A stretch of DNA of 64,000 nt, taken from contig JAQFVV010006246.1 of NCBI GenBank assembly GCA_028023455.1, forward strand, positions 2,779,501 to 2,843,500, read 5' to 3'. Origin of the DNA: Epiperipatus broadwayi (taxonomy: Eukaryota > Onychophora > Udeonychophora > Euonychophora > Peripatidae). Positions 1 through 10,303 of this stretch are shown in pieces; the stretch's first letter is position 1, and every line of letters begins with the position of its first letter. The notes under the pieces are model-generated. The model was not told where the DNA came from. It did not search any database and worked only from the letters and a program-made list of their open reading frames with translations. The position numbers and the translations under genes were made by a program.

Positions 1-183
1 ACACATATCAATAGTTCATTTATGTATGATATCGAGTTCATATAATTAGACTCTTGGAGGATTCGCACGAATTAATGAAATGCAATGGCTATTACAGTAT
101 AACGAAAATAAGCAAATGTTTTACCTAGGATTTTGAACGTAGATTTAACACTTTGTTTTCTTCTTGTTTGTTGTTTCTTCCAG

Positions 184-301
184 TATGAATGCTTCCAGCC
201 AGCTGGGATGTTTCCTTGCTGAGTTTCCTGATTTTCACGATTATTACTATCGGAGACAAATAGATACTGACGATTTTCTCAGACATCTGGGCTGGAGATA
301 A
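184..301 (+). CDS. probable 3'-terminal coding exon of an unidentified gene
   Basis: A long pyrimidine tract ending in TTCTTCCAG gives a strong splice acceptor just before 184. After one leading base, an open frame of 38 codons starting at an ATG (185) runs to TAA at 299-301. The encoded tail is acidic and aromatic, ending with the residues DDFLRHLGWR, and has no motif I can assign. Base composition is clearly more GC-rich than the flanks, as expected for an exon in this AT-rich sequence. An AATAAA follows 235 bases downstream with no further splice donor of note. The ATG at its start could make it look like a short ORF, but the acceptor, stop and polyadenylation signal together favour a last exon. 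The upstream exons lie outside the window. Confidence 0.5.
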
Positions 302-560
302 ACGTGCATTCCCAAGATCTTCTCAACACTGCATTTTGTTTGTTAACTGCTCAATTCATTGCTGAACTGCACTCACTCAATTAATTTGTGGAACTGAATT
401 GTCCGATAAAAAAAAAGGTCTATTTATACCTGCGCCTTGTTGTCTTTCTCATATCTCCGGCAAAGATCTGTTGTCGAATTGATAATCATTTGATAAACGT
501 GTTTTGGAAGATTGCTTAATTAGTAATAGCCATGCAATAAAACGTGTTGTTTTATTTTAT
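302..560 (+). other. 3' UTR and polyadenylation signal
   Basis: This follows the stop codon of the 184-301 exon. AATAAA lies at 536-541, followed by T/G-rich sequence, which fits a cleavage and polyadenylation site near 560. It is inferred from position only; no transcript evidence is available. Confidence 0.4.
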
Positions 561-2299
561 TAATAGCCATTGCCGTGTTTTTAATGATAATCTTCTTTTA
601 TTTCACATACATTTTATTTATTTACAAATCACACATATATACGCATATATATTTTTAATACAATTTACTATTTAGTTTTAACATTATTTTTCTTTAATTA
701 AAATTGAATGAAAAGAGATTTGTATGTTTTAACTTTTTCAAATTATATTTTTACGAATACTAATAAAAACTCTTTACTTCCTTTTACAACCCTTAGTTTC
801 AGTTCTCAAACCAAGACTCCCCCTCCCCCCCTTTTGATTAATTAATTGTAGCTTTTTTTATTTCAAAAACTACCGCTAGAACACTATTTGATTTTTATCC
901 TTTTCTAAAACAAACTGTAATAAACACTTCAACATTTAATTTTATGTTTTTCTTTTATGAACGATTATTTTAATAATATTATTTTAGATTAAATTATATG
1001 TGCCTATATCAATATAGGTACAATATATATATATATTGTTAGAAATATATAATGTTTTGTAATTTAATTGTTACTAATTTCATTCTTTTCTGAGCCAATG
1101 TAATCTGGCAAAATGAAAATACACACAGAAAATTCAGTTTTTTTTAATATTTACTTTTATTGTTGCCAGTGTATAATTAGAAAATAATTAAATGAATTAA
1201 TCATTTTAGTATTAAAAAAGAGAATATAGATTTTTTTATATCAGATATATCATGATAAAAATTAGATAAAGATAATCTAATTACTAAAACCAGAGGAGAA
1301 CTGACTAACCAATTGTAAGCCAGGAAAGGAATCACATTTAACGTCAACCATTGACAAGGTTTATATCTTAGTGGAAAAGAAATCCTGTGATAACATGTTA
1401 GTTAATTGCAGTAGATTAATTTCCAAAGCAATCTATTCTTCATAATCCAAAAATAAAAATCTAATGACATTAAACTGATAATACTGACTTATACTATTCA
1501 CTATCATTGTTATTTTATATAATATCTGAATTTTTGATTATATATTAAAATTATTATAAATTCATAAACTACTTATAATCTGTTCTACATTATTATTGAG
1601 AATCATAGCAACTGATACTCTCACCATTCAGATGAATTGTGCTTGGAAAATAATGCACAGATTACCAAACTAGTAATTAGATTAGATAGTATTGAGAATA
1701 TTTTTTCTTAAATTGCAATGATGTCTGTCATGCAAGTTGATATTTCTGATTAACATTAATGATTTAGAAAATTAGATAGATGTACATTTTGTATATAGAG
1801 AAAGATAAAATAAAATTGTTCACTGGCCTAAATGTCATACATGTTACTATGAATTAAACAAGCCTGAAGATGTAACATAAGAACAACTTGTTGATCATTT
1901 TGCAACTATTTTTAGTCTACATAAGACATATCATTACATTTCAGAAATTGCAGTCTAATCAAAAATGAGAAAATAAAAAATTAATATAGTTCTTCATGAA
2001 TTGCATAAAAATTGTGTTTATGTTTCATTTCTTGGGGGGGGGGGGATTTTTTGAGCAATTTGGGTGACATACATGCAATAATAATGTAAACAAAACATAC
2101 GCTTGATCAGTGTTTTTGGTAGAATGCCATCTGTGGACATATATATATTACCGGTTATTAGAAGAGAAATTATTTCACAGAAATATATATATATAGGTTG
2201 TTAAATTGATTGGACTTGCCAATAACTCAAAATATTTTGCCACCTAAGATTTATTCCGTTAGTAGTCTATAATGAAGAATTATGCCATAAAACATGCAC
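561..2299. other. AT-rich intergenic sequence, nothing assigned
   Basis: No exon-like patch, long reading frame or recognisable element is visible. It contains ordinary A/T microsatellites and an isolated 12-base G run at about 2034-2045. Confidence 0.4.
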
Positions 2300-2640
2300 T
2301 TCTTAAGAGGTTCCAAAAAAATTTCTTTTTACAGATCCAATATCTTGATTTAGACTTTTTGGATTTTATAAAAATTTTATTAACAAATTCAAGATAATCT
2401 ATGGTCATTACAATCATTTATTAAATAAATGGAATTTTATAGATACTAATCTATATAGATGTGGATGAACACAAACTCTGAATCACATAATTAATAATTA
2501 TCATCAAATGTAAGCTACAGTAGCATAATTGAAGAATTTAATAAAATCAGTATGCTTCTTCATAGTATTTTAAAGTTAGTCTATCTGAATTTTAAAAAAA
2601 TCCATATGCTAAGTAAATAAATATATTGATGAATAAACTG
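2300..2640 (+). pseudogene. relic of a non-LTR retrotransposon C-terminus
   Basis: Around 2450-2500 the + strand reads a broken Cys/His segment (residues YRCG, then EHKL and an N-H-I-I-N-N-Y run). It resembles the C-terminal zinc-binding end of LINE reverse transcriptases, which also occurs at 26.3 kb and 60.7 kb in this window. Frames are interrupted throughout. The identification rests on the short Cys/His pattern and the comparison with those two better copies, so it is tentative. Confidence 0.3.
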
Positions 2641-3052
2641 TTTTTTCTACAGAAAAACCAAGTTATGGAAAGAGTGTTAAATAAAGTAAAATAATTCCCA
2701 AAAAATAAATTGAAGATTAAACATAATCCAAATTCTGCTTATACATGACACGATTCAATTGTCTGAAGTGAGACAGAGTCTAAACATAGAATTAAATACT
2801 TGTAGATTAATTGTAAAATTTAATGTTAAAATATGTAAAGTTTAATATTACAAAATGTACAGTGTAAAATATTTACTATGGTAAATGTATAATTAAAATT
2901 GTATATATTAAATTTAAAATGTGTATAGTGTTATAAATAATAAATTTAAATTTGTGGTTATTTATTAAGTGGATAAGAAGGGTGTAAATACTTTAGAAAA
3001 AGGCTTTAATCTTTATCATATGTGCAATTTTACATATTGCAACTTTACATTA

Positions 3053-3060
3053 GTTTATAC
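3053..3060. repeat. left 8-bp target-site duplication of the hAT element
   Basis: GTTTATAC, repeated exactly at 4809-4816 on the far side of the element. Confidence 0.85.
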
Positions 3061-3269
3061 CAGTGTTTCTCAACCTTGCTGTCGTGCAACCCAATAGTCT
3101 TCATTGAAATAGTTCTGCGACCCAAATGTTTATTACATAAATTATAATATAAAATAAAAGAAGATATTACATCAGCCCGGTATTTTATATATGTATATAT
3201 TTGGATTAATTTGATAATATTTATAATAAACAAATAATTTGTAAGTTAAAAGTTGAATTAAAGTTAAAC

Positions 3270-3282
3270 TATATATTTTTAA
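3270..3282. repeat. left 13-bp target-site duplication of hammerhead element 1
   Basis: TATATATTTTTAA, repeated exactly at 4349-4361. AT-richness allows a chance match, but the boundaries coincide with where homology to the unit ends on each side. Confidence 0.6.
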
Positions 3283-3445
3283 ACCATTAAGCATCACATG
3301 ATCACATTTCCTATACTAGCACATTAATTGTTGATAAACAGAGCAAAACTCTCCATACAGTATTGCCACCTGTGCTAAACAGAGTAATCAATGGATGCCA
3401 GAAGCTTGTGCATAAAATCCCTATCCAATGCCTACTCATCCAATA

Positions 3446-3487
3446 TCCCCAGACTAGTTTCTGGCTTGTGGCCTTCGTCAGTGAGGA
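3446..3487 (-). ncRNA. type I hammerhead ribozyme, intact core
   Basis: Read on the minus strand: helix I strand UCCUCA, core CUGACGA, stem-loop II GGC-CACAA-GCC, core GAAA, a minimal stem III (AC-UA-GU), cleavage residue C17 in GUC, then helix I strand UGGGGA. UCCUCA and UGGGGA pair over six positions with one G-U. All invariant core bases (C3, U4, G5, A6, G8, A9, G12, A13, A14) are present. An A-A mismatch sits at the base of stem II. The two-base-pair stem III is typical of the minimal hammerheads in animal retrozymes and Penelope elements, which are reported to work best as dimers. Cleavage activity is inferred, not shown. Confidence 0.75.
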
Positions 3488-3627
3488 GCTTTGGATCTGA
3501 GAGCACTGCATCTCGATCTTAGGATCTAATGCAACCCTCTAGCAACCACCTTTTATCTCTACTTAACTACAAAACTATGAGAATGAAATTGAAAACACAA
3601 AAAATATTTTCAATCTAAGCTCAATAG

Positions 3628-3635
3628 CTTATATA
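3628..3635 (-). promoter_or_regulatory. TATA box in minus-strand hammerhead unit
   Basis: TATATAAG on the minus strand, in the same place in the unit as 4049-4056 and 55906-55913. Conservation in independent copies suggests an internal promoter. Confidence 0.35.
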
Positions 3636-3756
3636 GTCATATGGGTCTGAACTCAGTTCAGCACCCATACATTTTGGTGTCTTTGGCTCTTTTACAACCA
3701 TAGCCACCACTATCCTATTAGGCAGGATTGGTGTTAAACCATTAAGCATCACATGA

Positions 3757-3782
3757 TCACAAGCCAGAAACTAGTCTGGGGA
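3757..3782 (+). ncRNA. 3' half of a hammerhead ribozyme, truncated at the inverted junction
   Basis: Only the second half of the motif is present: CACAAGCC, GAAA, CUAGUC, UGGGGA. The CUGAYGA strand is missing because the plus-strand unit begins here, directly after the minus-strand unit. It cannot cleave alone. It marks where the plus unit starts inside the ribozyme. Confidence 0.6.
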
Positions 3783-4048
3783 TATTGGATGAGTAGGCAT
3801 TGGATAGGGAATTTATGCACAAGCCTTCTGGCATCCATTGATTACTCTGTTTAGCACAGGTGGCAATACTGTATGGAGAGTTTTGCTCTGTTTATCAACA
3901 ATTAATGTGCTAGTATAGGAAATGTGATCATGTGATGCTTAATGGTTTAACACCAATCCTGCCTAATAGGATAGTGGTGGCTATGGTTGTAAAAGAGCCA
4001 AAGACACCAAAATGTATGGGTGCTGAACTGAGTTCAGACCCATATGAC

Positions 4049-4056
4049 TATATAAG
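4049..4056 (+). promoter_or_regulatory. TATA box in plus-strand hammerhead unit
   Basis: TATATAAG, about 150 bases before the hammerhead at 4197. A transcript starting here would include the ribozyme. Confidence 0.35.
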
Positions 4057-4196
4057 CTATTGAGCTTAGATTGAAAATATTTTTTGTGTTTTCAATTTCA
4101 TTCTCATAGTTTTGTAGTTAAGTAGAGATAAAAGGTGGTTGCTAGAGGGTTGCATTAGATCCTAAGATCTAGATGCAGTGCTCTCAGATCCAAAGC

Positions 4197-4238
4197 TCCT
4201 CACTGACAAAGGCCACAAGCCAGAAACTAGTCTGGGGA
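4197..4238 (+). ncRNA. type I hammerhead ribozyme, core mutated at G8
   Basis: The architecture is the same as at 3446-3487, with helix I UCCUCA/UGGGGA and GAAACUAGUC, but the first core strand reads CUGACAA. G8, a catalytic base, is therefore A, and the copy is expected to be inactive. It closes the plus-strand unit. Confidence 0.7.
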
Positions 4239-4348
4239 TATTGGATGAGTAGGCATTGGATAGGGATTTTATGCACAAGCCTTCTGGCATCCATTGAACA
4301 CTCTGTTTAGCACAGGTGGCAATACTGTATGGAGAGTTTTGCTCTGTT

Positions 4349-4361
4349 TATATATTTTTAA
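4349..4361. repeat. right 13-bp target-site duplication of hammerhead element 1
   Basis: TATATATTTTTAA, identical to 3270-3282. Confidence 0.6.
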
Positions 4362-4808
4362 TTTAAAAGCTTAACATATTTTGTTAATTACCAAAAAAAA
4401 AAAAGTATTTGCTTTTTAAATAAGGTTTTATTTATATACAAAATATAAGCATGTTTTAGTTGCATTAATTTTCCATCACTGGTGCTGGTTGACGCTTTGG
4501 CTACATTATTAATTTTAGTTGCATTTTTGGTTGCAATTTTTGAATAATTACATTTTGAAAATAATCATGAAATTTAACATTATGATTATTTAAGTTCAAA
4601 TTTACAATTGAATTTGAAAAAACTACACAAAACATAGGTAGTATTACTTCTTAATTTTTTTATTCATATTAATATTTTCTTAAAATGTAAAAAGATTTTT
4701 GCTATCAGATATTTATGTTTTTATTTCTTGGTGCATATTTGTGACCCATTAAAAATTTAATGTGACCCAATATTGATTGGGTCACGATCCAAAGATTGAG
4801 AAACGCTA

Positions 4809-4816
4809 GTTTATAC
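4809..4816. repeat. right 8-bp target-site duplication of the hAT element
   Basis: GTTTATAC, identical to 3053-3060. The size fits hAT integration. Confidence 0.85.
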
Positions 4817-5410
4817 ATTTCTGTTATAAAGATCATAATATTGACTTGCTGTAAATCACAATATTTAGCATGAGTTAATGTGTGAGGGAAATAGTAGATT
4901 TAAAAAAGTGAACAGAGTAACAGCTTCACACTCTCAAATCAAGATGCTTTAGTTTGGCCTTTATAAATGGGAATTTAGCTTAAAAATGACTATTCTTATC
5001 TTTATAAAGTCACTATCTTGTGTCGAGGTTTAAGAGGTTCCTTTATAGTCAAAAAACAATATTGTTTGACTATTATAAACATTCAAGATGCATATGATAA
5101 TGGTTAAAGCCTTTTTCTAAAGTATTTAATACTTCCTATGCATTTAATAAATAATCATAACTTTACATTAGTTTATTTCCATTATAAAAATTGTAATATC
5201 GACTTGCAAGATTTTGTGCGAGTTAAGGAAATAGTGGACTTAAAAAGTTATGAGAGTAACAGCTTCACACTCTCAAATCAAAAAGTTTCAGATAGACTGT
5301 TCCTATCTTTATAAAGTCATTATCTTGTGTTGGGGTTTGAGAGGTCCCCTATAGTCAAAAAACAACTATTATAAACATTCAAGATGCATATGATAAAGAT
5401 TAAAGCCTTT

Positions 5411-6365
5411 CTCTTAAATATGTAAATAATAAGTGCATGAATATATATGTATCTATGATATTGAGAATGTAAACAAAGTTTATAATTACCACATAATGTT
5501 TACATAATTTCACTCTAGCAAAAATTTACAAGAATTAGCATGGATTTAAATCATTTATGTGAATTAACTGTATATCCACAGAACTCATATACTGTACTAA
5601 AAAAGCAACAGCAGATAAAGTAAGCATGTACAAAAGCTTGGAAAACCAAAAGTTGATTTTTTTCTCTGAAGTAATGTGTATACAGAAGTAATATATATAC
5701 TACATTACAGAAGATGGTTATAATAGTCTGTTTCAATTAGAGATTTATAATTAGTTTCCCTATCTATATATATGTGTGTGTATTTTTTTTATTGTGAATA
5801 CAATAAACTCACATTTATTTTATTTGGATTGTTTATTTAATTGCAATCCGGTTGGTAGGTGCATACACACAGTATGCACAACAAATATGTATAATCAAAA
5901 TTTATAATGAATAATTAAGAAAATTACTTGCTTTAATACTACATTCAGTAAAACTTTTTTCCAGCAAAGAAAGTACGATAAATTTAGACAAAGATAATTT
6001 TTTTTAAAAAAAGATTTGTAAATTTGGCAATCAAATTATAATTAATGAAGTAAACTTACATCAGGAAAGCAATTATATTTAAAATCACCATAGATAATAA
6101 ACACTATTTTAGTGGGAAAGGAGTTTTGTACAATTCAACTCAATAATTGAAAGTAGATTTGACTTATGTCAGATGCATCTACAGATAAGAAAGTATTAAA
6201 TAATGTTAGCAGGAACTGAACTGATTAACCAAATAAATAGACAGGAAATCTAATAGTTAATTAATAAAGCAGATTGTCTAGAGTTATTCAGCCAAGAGAC
6301 ACTTGCTCATAGAAGTTACATGCATGAACACTGACTTTCTACCAGCCAGATTGCTTTGACACATT
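5411..6365. other. AT-rich sequence, nothing assigned
   Basis: No coding signal or named repeat is recognised. A T/G microsatellite occurs near 5765-5780. This is upstream-intron or intergenic space for the CUB gene. Confidence 0.4.
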
Positions 6366-6801
6366 TGTTATGAGTTTATTCATTCATAAAAACTAATATA
6401 AATAAAAAAATGAAAATTAAAGCATTTGATTTTTAGAAAATAAGATCTCCAATTGTAGATTTATATTCATTTAGAGCAACTAATAATTCTGTACATCATA
6501 ATGTTTAGCAAACATTGTCTGTAGATACGTGTATTATCTTTGCTAACATTTCATACACACATAACTACTAGATTATCCGCATGTTTTATATGAGTCTGGC
6601 TCTTGTATTAATCTGAATATTTTAGCATTTATTAAGTCCAATACATGCTTATCATATGTACATTTTTCTAAAGTATAATTAATAAGGGATAAATTTAAAT
6701 GCTGTCTGACTGCATTTTCATTTAAAATAAAAATTTTATTTACAATCAAATCAATACATATATATACTCATATCTACATATATTGTGTAATGGCTTTTAC
6801 A
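6366..6801 (-). repeat. 3' LTR of Gypsy A
   Basis: It is homologous to 13908-14334, sharing for example TTTATTTACAATCAAATCA and ATTAATCT-rich blocks. On the minus strand it starts TGTAAAAGCC next to the purine tract. The low-coordinate boundary is approximate. Confidence 0.6.
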
Positions 6802-7560
6802 TGCAGTTTGATTCTTCCTCTCATTCTAGTAAATTATTTAGTCACAAATGTAATCTTGATGTCTTTGGGGTCATTGAAGATCTCTTACATATCTTGGTGG
6901 ATGTACATGCCTCATTTCAGCCTTTTTTTCTCCCTTCATGTTGAGCTTGTTTTAAAGATGATGGATCTATCATTGGTAAAGATTCTGATTCATGATATTG
7001 ATTATTTATTTCAGGTAGATCAATTTTATCTCTCTGCTTATTATTCAGTGATTCTATAACTAAAGACTCTAGTGATGTATCTGTGCACTCATCTTTTATC
7101 AGAGTAGTCATTCATCAAACATAGGTTTTCTCCTGGCATTTTCTAGCTCTAATGACTCCACTTTGACAATCCCTCAAATGATTAACATATCTCCTCATTT
7201 AGTTGTCATTTAATCAATCCTATTTGTTTTGATATAGCCTTTAATATCACTCCAGGAAGTAACTTTTTTCACAATCTGTCATATTTATACAATCTCACCA
7301 ACTTTAAATTTCTCTCTACCAAAATAATATTTTTTGTCTGTTTTAACCTTGCTGACAAATCCTTGAATGTGTCAAAGATCCACTGATATTTTTATAGGTT
7401 TTATTTTATATTGTATTTTGATTGCTGCACTGCCTTTTCAGCTAAGCCATTTGACTCAGGGTGCACAGTGATGTTAACAAATGACATTTTTTTCCTTGCT
7501 AGCCAAAACATCTTTACACCTGCAATGACATGAAAACAGTTCCATTATCTGATAAATAGG
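6802..7560 (-). pseudogene. Gypsy A integrase end and pol C-terminus
   Basis: The minus strand encodes an integrase core ending with HPESNGLAEKAVQ (about 7400-7470), containing the catalytic Glu of the DDE triad. A linker with the residues KLVRLYK follows, then an open 64-residue tail (6917-7111) rich in Glu, Ser and Asn. Stops interrupt the frame several times. The N-terminal half of integrase is missing, replaced by unrelated sequence beyond 7560. Confidence 0.6.
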
Positions 7561-7785
7561 AAATTTGTAACAAAAGAATATGTTTTTTAAAGGTTCGACA
7601 TAACATCTGCACTAATTAAAAGTTTAATAGAATAATCAATAAAGCAAGTCATATAGAGTGACATTGTATATATGAGCTTGTATTTACAAATATATAATAT
7701 AAGGAAAGTACCAATAGCTCAAACAAGCTTTAATTTATAAGTGCAGTAAGAGAAAATATTTAAAATCTCTATCTGAAGAGTCCTA

Positions 7786-7831
7786 TCCCCAGACCAATTG
7801 GTTTCGAGCTTTTGGGTCATTTTAGTGAGGA
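7786..7831 (-). ncRNA. degenerate hammerhead ribozyme with longer stem III
   Basis: On the minus strand the helix I partners UCCUCA and UGGGGA are kept, as are the GAAA core and GUC cleavage triplet. Stem III is ACC-AAUU-GGU, longer than in the other copies. The first core strand is damaged (CUAAAAUGA in place of CUGAUGA), so it should not cleave. It may represent an older subfamily. Confidence 0.5.
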
Positions 7832-8599
7832 GCCCTAAAATATTTAATATAATATTCCATACTTGTACTTTTGATAATTTTATACTTTGTTCATTTAGAG
7901 TATGAGTAAATCACTATATGAAAAATATAACTATTCACTTATCCATTATAGTTCATGTGCAGTCTGTCAAGGGAAAGTTGCTTTTGGTCAAAGTTCTATT
8001 AATTTTGGTGGCAATGTAGCAGTGTATTGTCAGTCTCTATAATATTTAACTGTCTGTTTAACCTCTTATAATTTGCCACCCAATTCCTTCATTCACATTA
8101 CTCCCTTTTTTATAAAGTACTACTTATTTTCAACCAATTTGTCATTAGGATATAATGAAGCAGATGGATCCGTAGGCCAGATCCATGCTACACGTCTTTC
8201 TAGATTACTAGACAAGCATCAAACCTGATCCACACATGTTACGATGTTTGTAAAACTTTCCATCTGCCATTTTATCAACATTTAAATTTTAGGCCAGTAA
8301 ATAAGTTATTAAAGTATAAATTTTCAATTAAAATGTTTTATTATAAATATTAGAGGAGCCCAAATAGATAGATATATATGCAAATACATATATATATATA
8401 GAATTACAGATGGAAACTTTTATAAAAATCAATATATAAATTTTTAATGATATTTTTTTTAAGCATTTTATTCTGGAGATTTACTTTTACTTATTATAAT
8501 GCTGGTTGATGTCTAGTACACGGTTTAGTTGTGGGGAGACGTGAGATTTAAGTATGAGGGTTGATTTAGTTTAAATTATTTCATTTTTAAAGAGTGAAA

Positions 8600-9965
8600 G
8601 GGAAGGGGTTTATAAATTATATTCATGTTAAATAATAAGAGAGAAATAGAATGTCATTTGAAATGTTAGTGGGATTTTGTGTCGAAGGGAGATACGCTCA
8701 TTACAAATATTCATAATAATAATTAATACTTACTTTATTCTTGTTGGTCTGATCTTGATCAATCCGTATGCATTTATGTAATCTTTATAGCTCAGCACAA
8801 TTATATAATTAAATGCTAAAAATATATTCTCCAGTACTCGTATTTTGTCTTGTTGGTATTTTGCTTAATTATTTGTCTTTTGTTCTTTGTGACTGCTAGA
8901 TCATAACTAGACCACATGATAATTTCACTGGCCAACAATTTTCTTGTCAGGATATGAAAGCTAAAATGGGAAGACCCGGTGTAAGTGGAGCTTAGCTAGC
9001 CTCAGCGATTTTCATTTCTTTCACCTGAAATATTTTAGGTTTGCCAATGGCGCAGTCTGTTCTTTCTTTATTTCTTGGCATCACTGGAATGGGCAAGTGA
9101 GTTGAGTCTATGCTGGTATCGTAATATTGAATACTGAAATTTGTTCACTTTCCTTTGTCTGAGCACATTATGGTGGATTGACCACGATCTGATTAATTTA
9201 TGTATTTTAAATCTTGAAATATTTATTTGCGAATATCGCGATCCATTTATATTTTAAATGTGTCACTCTCTCCGACACCAATCCCTATAGTTTGAGTTAA
9301 TCACTTCTCTCTTAAAATAAAATCAGAATAAAATTATGTTTATCATAGCTCTTTAAAAATATTCATTCTTATATCTCAGACTTTGGCGGGCGTCTCCCAC
9401 AAATCAATAATCATTTACATTTGTTAGATTGACATATAAACTATACCGCTCTCTTGCCAGAGGCATAATAAATGACAGAATAGAAACTTTTATTAAATAA
9501 TTTTATGAAATCAAATCAGAGACATTAGATAAATTATAAAATGTTTTATTAAATATATGTTTATATGTGAATTTAAGCTACCTGTCTCTGTATTCCTTCA
9601 TTCTAAAATTAGTATTTGCTAATTAATTATTGTGCTGCTATCCGATGACTCAAGGTCACACACATACCATTTTATATTTAAATAAATAGATAATCTAATT
9701 AAAATTAATAATTAGAGTTAGACATATGAATTAGTTGAGATCCATGCTCTACTGTTGATGCTAGTGGGATGGAGTGTAGAAAAGATTAATTGCTTGCCTC
9801 GAGAATGTTGTTAATTAGTTTGCAGATTTAGAGAGTGGGTAAACAGGGCAGAATCCATAAGTATTCTTTATCTTTGATCTCGCATGTGGTTGGATTCGAG
9901 GTACTTTTACCCAGGCTGTGAATCGTGTTGAGTTAACATACAATTTCGACCGGTACAATAATTAT
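8600..9965 (+). repeat. LTR-like block of the GACCGGTACA family
   Basis: It is less AT-rich than its surroundings. Its last 80 bases align by eye with 47310-47395: both carry GGATTCGAGGTACTTTT, then GTTRAGT, then a GACCGGTACA terminus. No second repeat, primer-binding site or coding region is seen here, so it may be a solo LTR. The left boundary is a guess. Confidence 0.35.
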
Positions 9966-10303
9966 TATATGTCGACAGGCTTTTGCATACATTTTATATA
10001 GATTGTTTTCAATAGAATCTATATAATTTACAACCTTAGTTTTATGCTCACACTTGCTCATATGTGGTAATCTTGACAATGTGAGTGTACATCCAATTTC
10101 TATACCTATTTTATAAAATTAATAATCTTATGCTTTCAGTTTGTTAATACTATGGATCATTATTTGACTAGAATGTTTAGGAGTTCTCTTCCAGTTTCCT
10201 ACAATACCCAAAAATAAATTGAAGCCATAACTTGCATCCATAAACATATTGATGGAATGTATTACTGAAAGTTTGTGATGATAGTGTTTCAGTTGTACTT
10301 ACA

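Larger units (their letters stand above)
3283..4348. mobile_element. inverted (head-to-head) hammerhead-ribozyme element, copy 1
   Basis: A minus-strand unit (about 3283-3761) meets a plus-strand unit (about 3762-4348) of the same non-coding repeat, giving a long near-perfect inverted repeat. The element is flanked by a 13-bp direct repeat, TATATATTTTTAA (3270-3282 and 4349-4361). In the + orientation two hammerhead 3' halves (cleavage positions near 3775 and 4232) are 456 bases apart, which sets the monomer length. Each arm has TATATAAG about 150 bases upstream of its hammerhead. No protein is encoded; short open frames here are shadows. The structure is that of a retrozyme or a Penelope terminal repeat rather than a DNA transposon. 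Confidence 0.75.
3061..4808. mobile_element. non-autonomous hAT-type DNA transposon
   Basis: The ends are inverted: CAGTGTTTCTCAACC at 3061-3075 and GATTGAGAAACGCTA at 4794-4808. They match with three differences, and this is the terminal form common in hAT elements. An 8-bp direct repeat GTTTATAC flanks it exactly (3053-3060 and 4809-4816), the size made by hAT transposases. Subterminal GACCCA/GTGACCCA motifs are repeated at both ends. No transposase reading frame remains. About 1.07 kb of the inside is a separate inverted hammerhead element (3283-4348). The target was one unit of a tandem repeat whose neighbour retains the empty site. Confidence 0.85.
2985..5410. repeat. diverged tandem repeat, one unit split by a hAT element
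   Basis: A unit of roughly 260-340 bases occurs at least twice. Each contains ACTTTACATTAGTTTAT, then a block with AACAGCTTCACACTCTCAAA, then ATTCAAGATGCATATGATAA. The first unit is 2985-3060 continued at 4817-5120. The second is about 5100-5400, and a third start is seen after 5398. The second unit runs uninterrupted through the point where the hAT element sits in the first, so it serves as an internal empty site. Confidence 0.7.
7561..10303. other. foreign sequence inside Gypsy A (hammerhead fragment and LTR-like block)
   Basis: This stretch separates integrase from RNase H of Gypsy A. It holds a decayed hammerhead unit at 7740-7870 and an AT-rich stretch with faint minus-strand pol similarity at 7960-8100. 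From about 8600 to 9960 there is a more GC-balanced block whose end (GGATTCGAGGTACTTTT, then GACCGGTACA) is shared with 47.3-47.4 kb. No intact gene is visible. Confidence 0.4.

Noticed and set aside
2034-2045. Run of 12 G as a G-quadruplex or CRISPR-like signal
   Set aside because: A single homopolymer without further G tracts; it is a simple repeat.
8160-8240. BamHI-rich stretch with ATGGATCCGTAGGCCAGATCC considered as vector contamination
   Set aside because: It fits smoothly into surrounding AT-rich genomic sequence, and no known vector sequence is recognised.
9039-9096. Possible first coding exon with a signal-peptide-like start (ATG at 9047, donor GTGAGT at 9097) for the CUB gene
   Set aside because: It would end in phase 2, while the CUB exon at 14781 needs phase 1. 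It also sits in an LTR-like repeat block.
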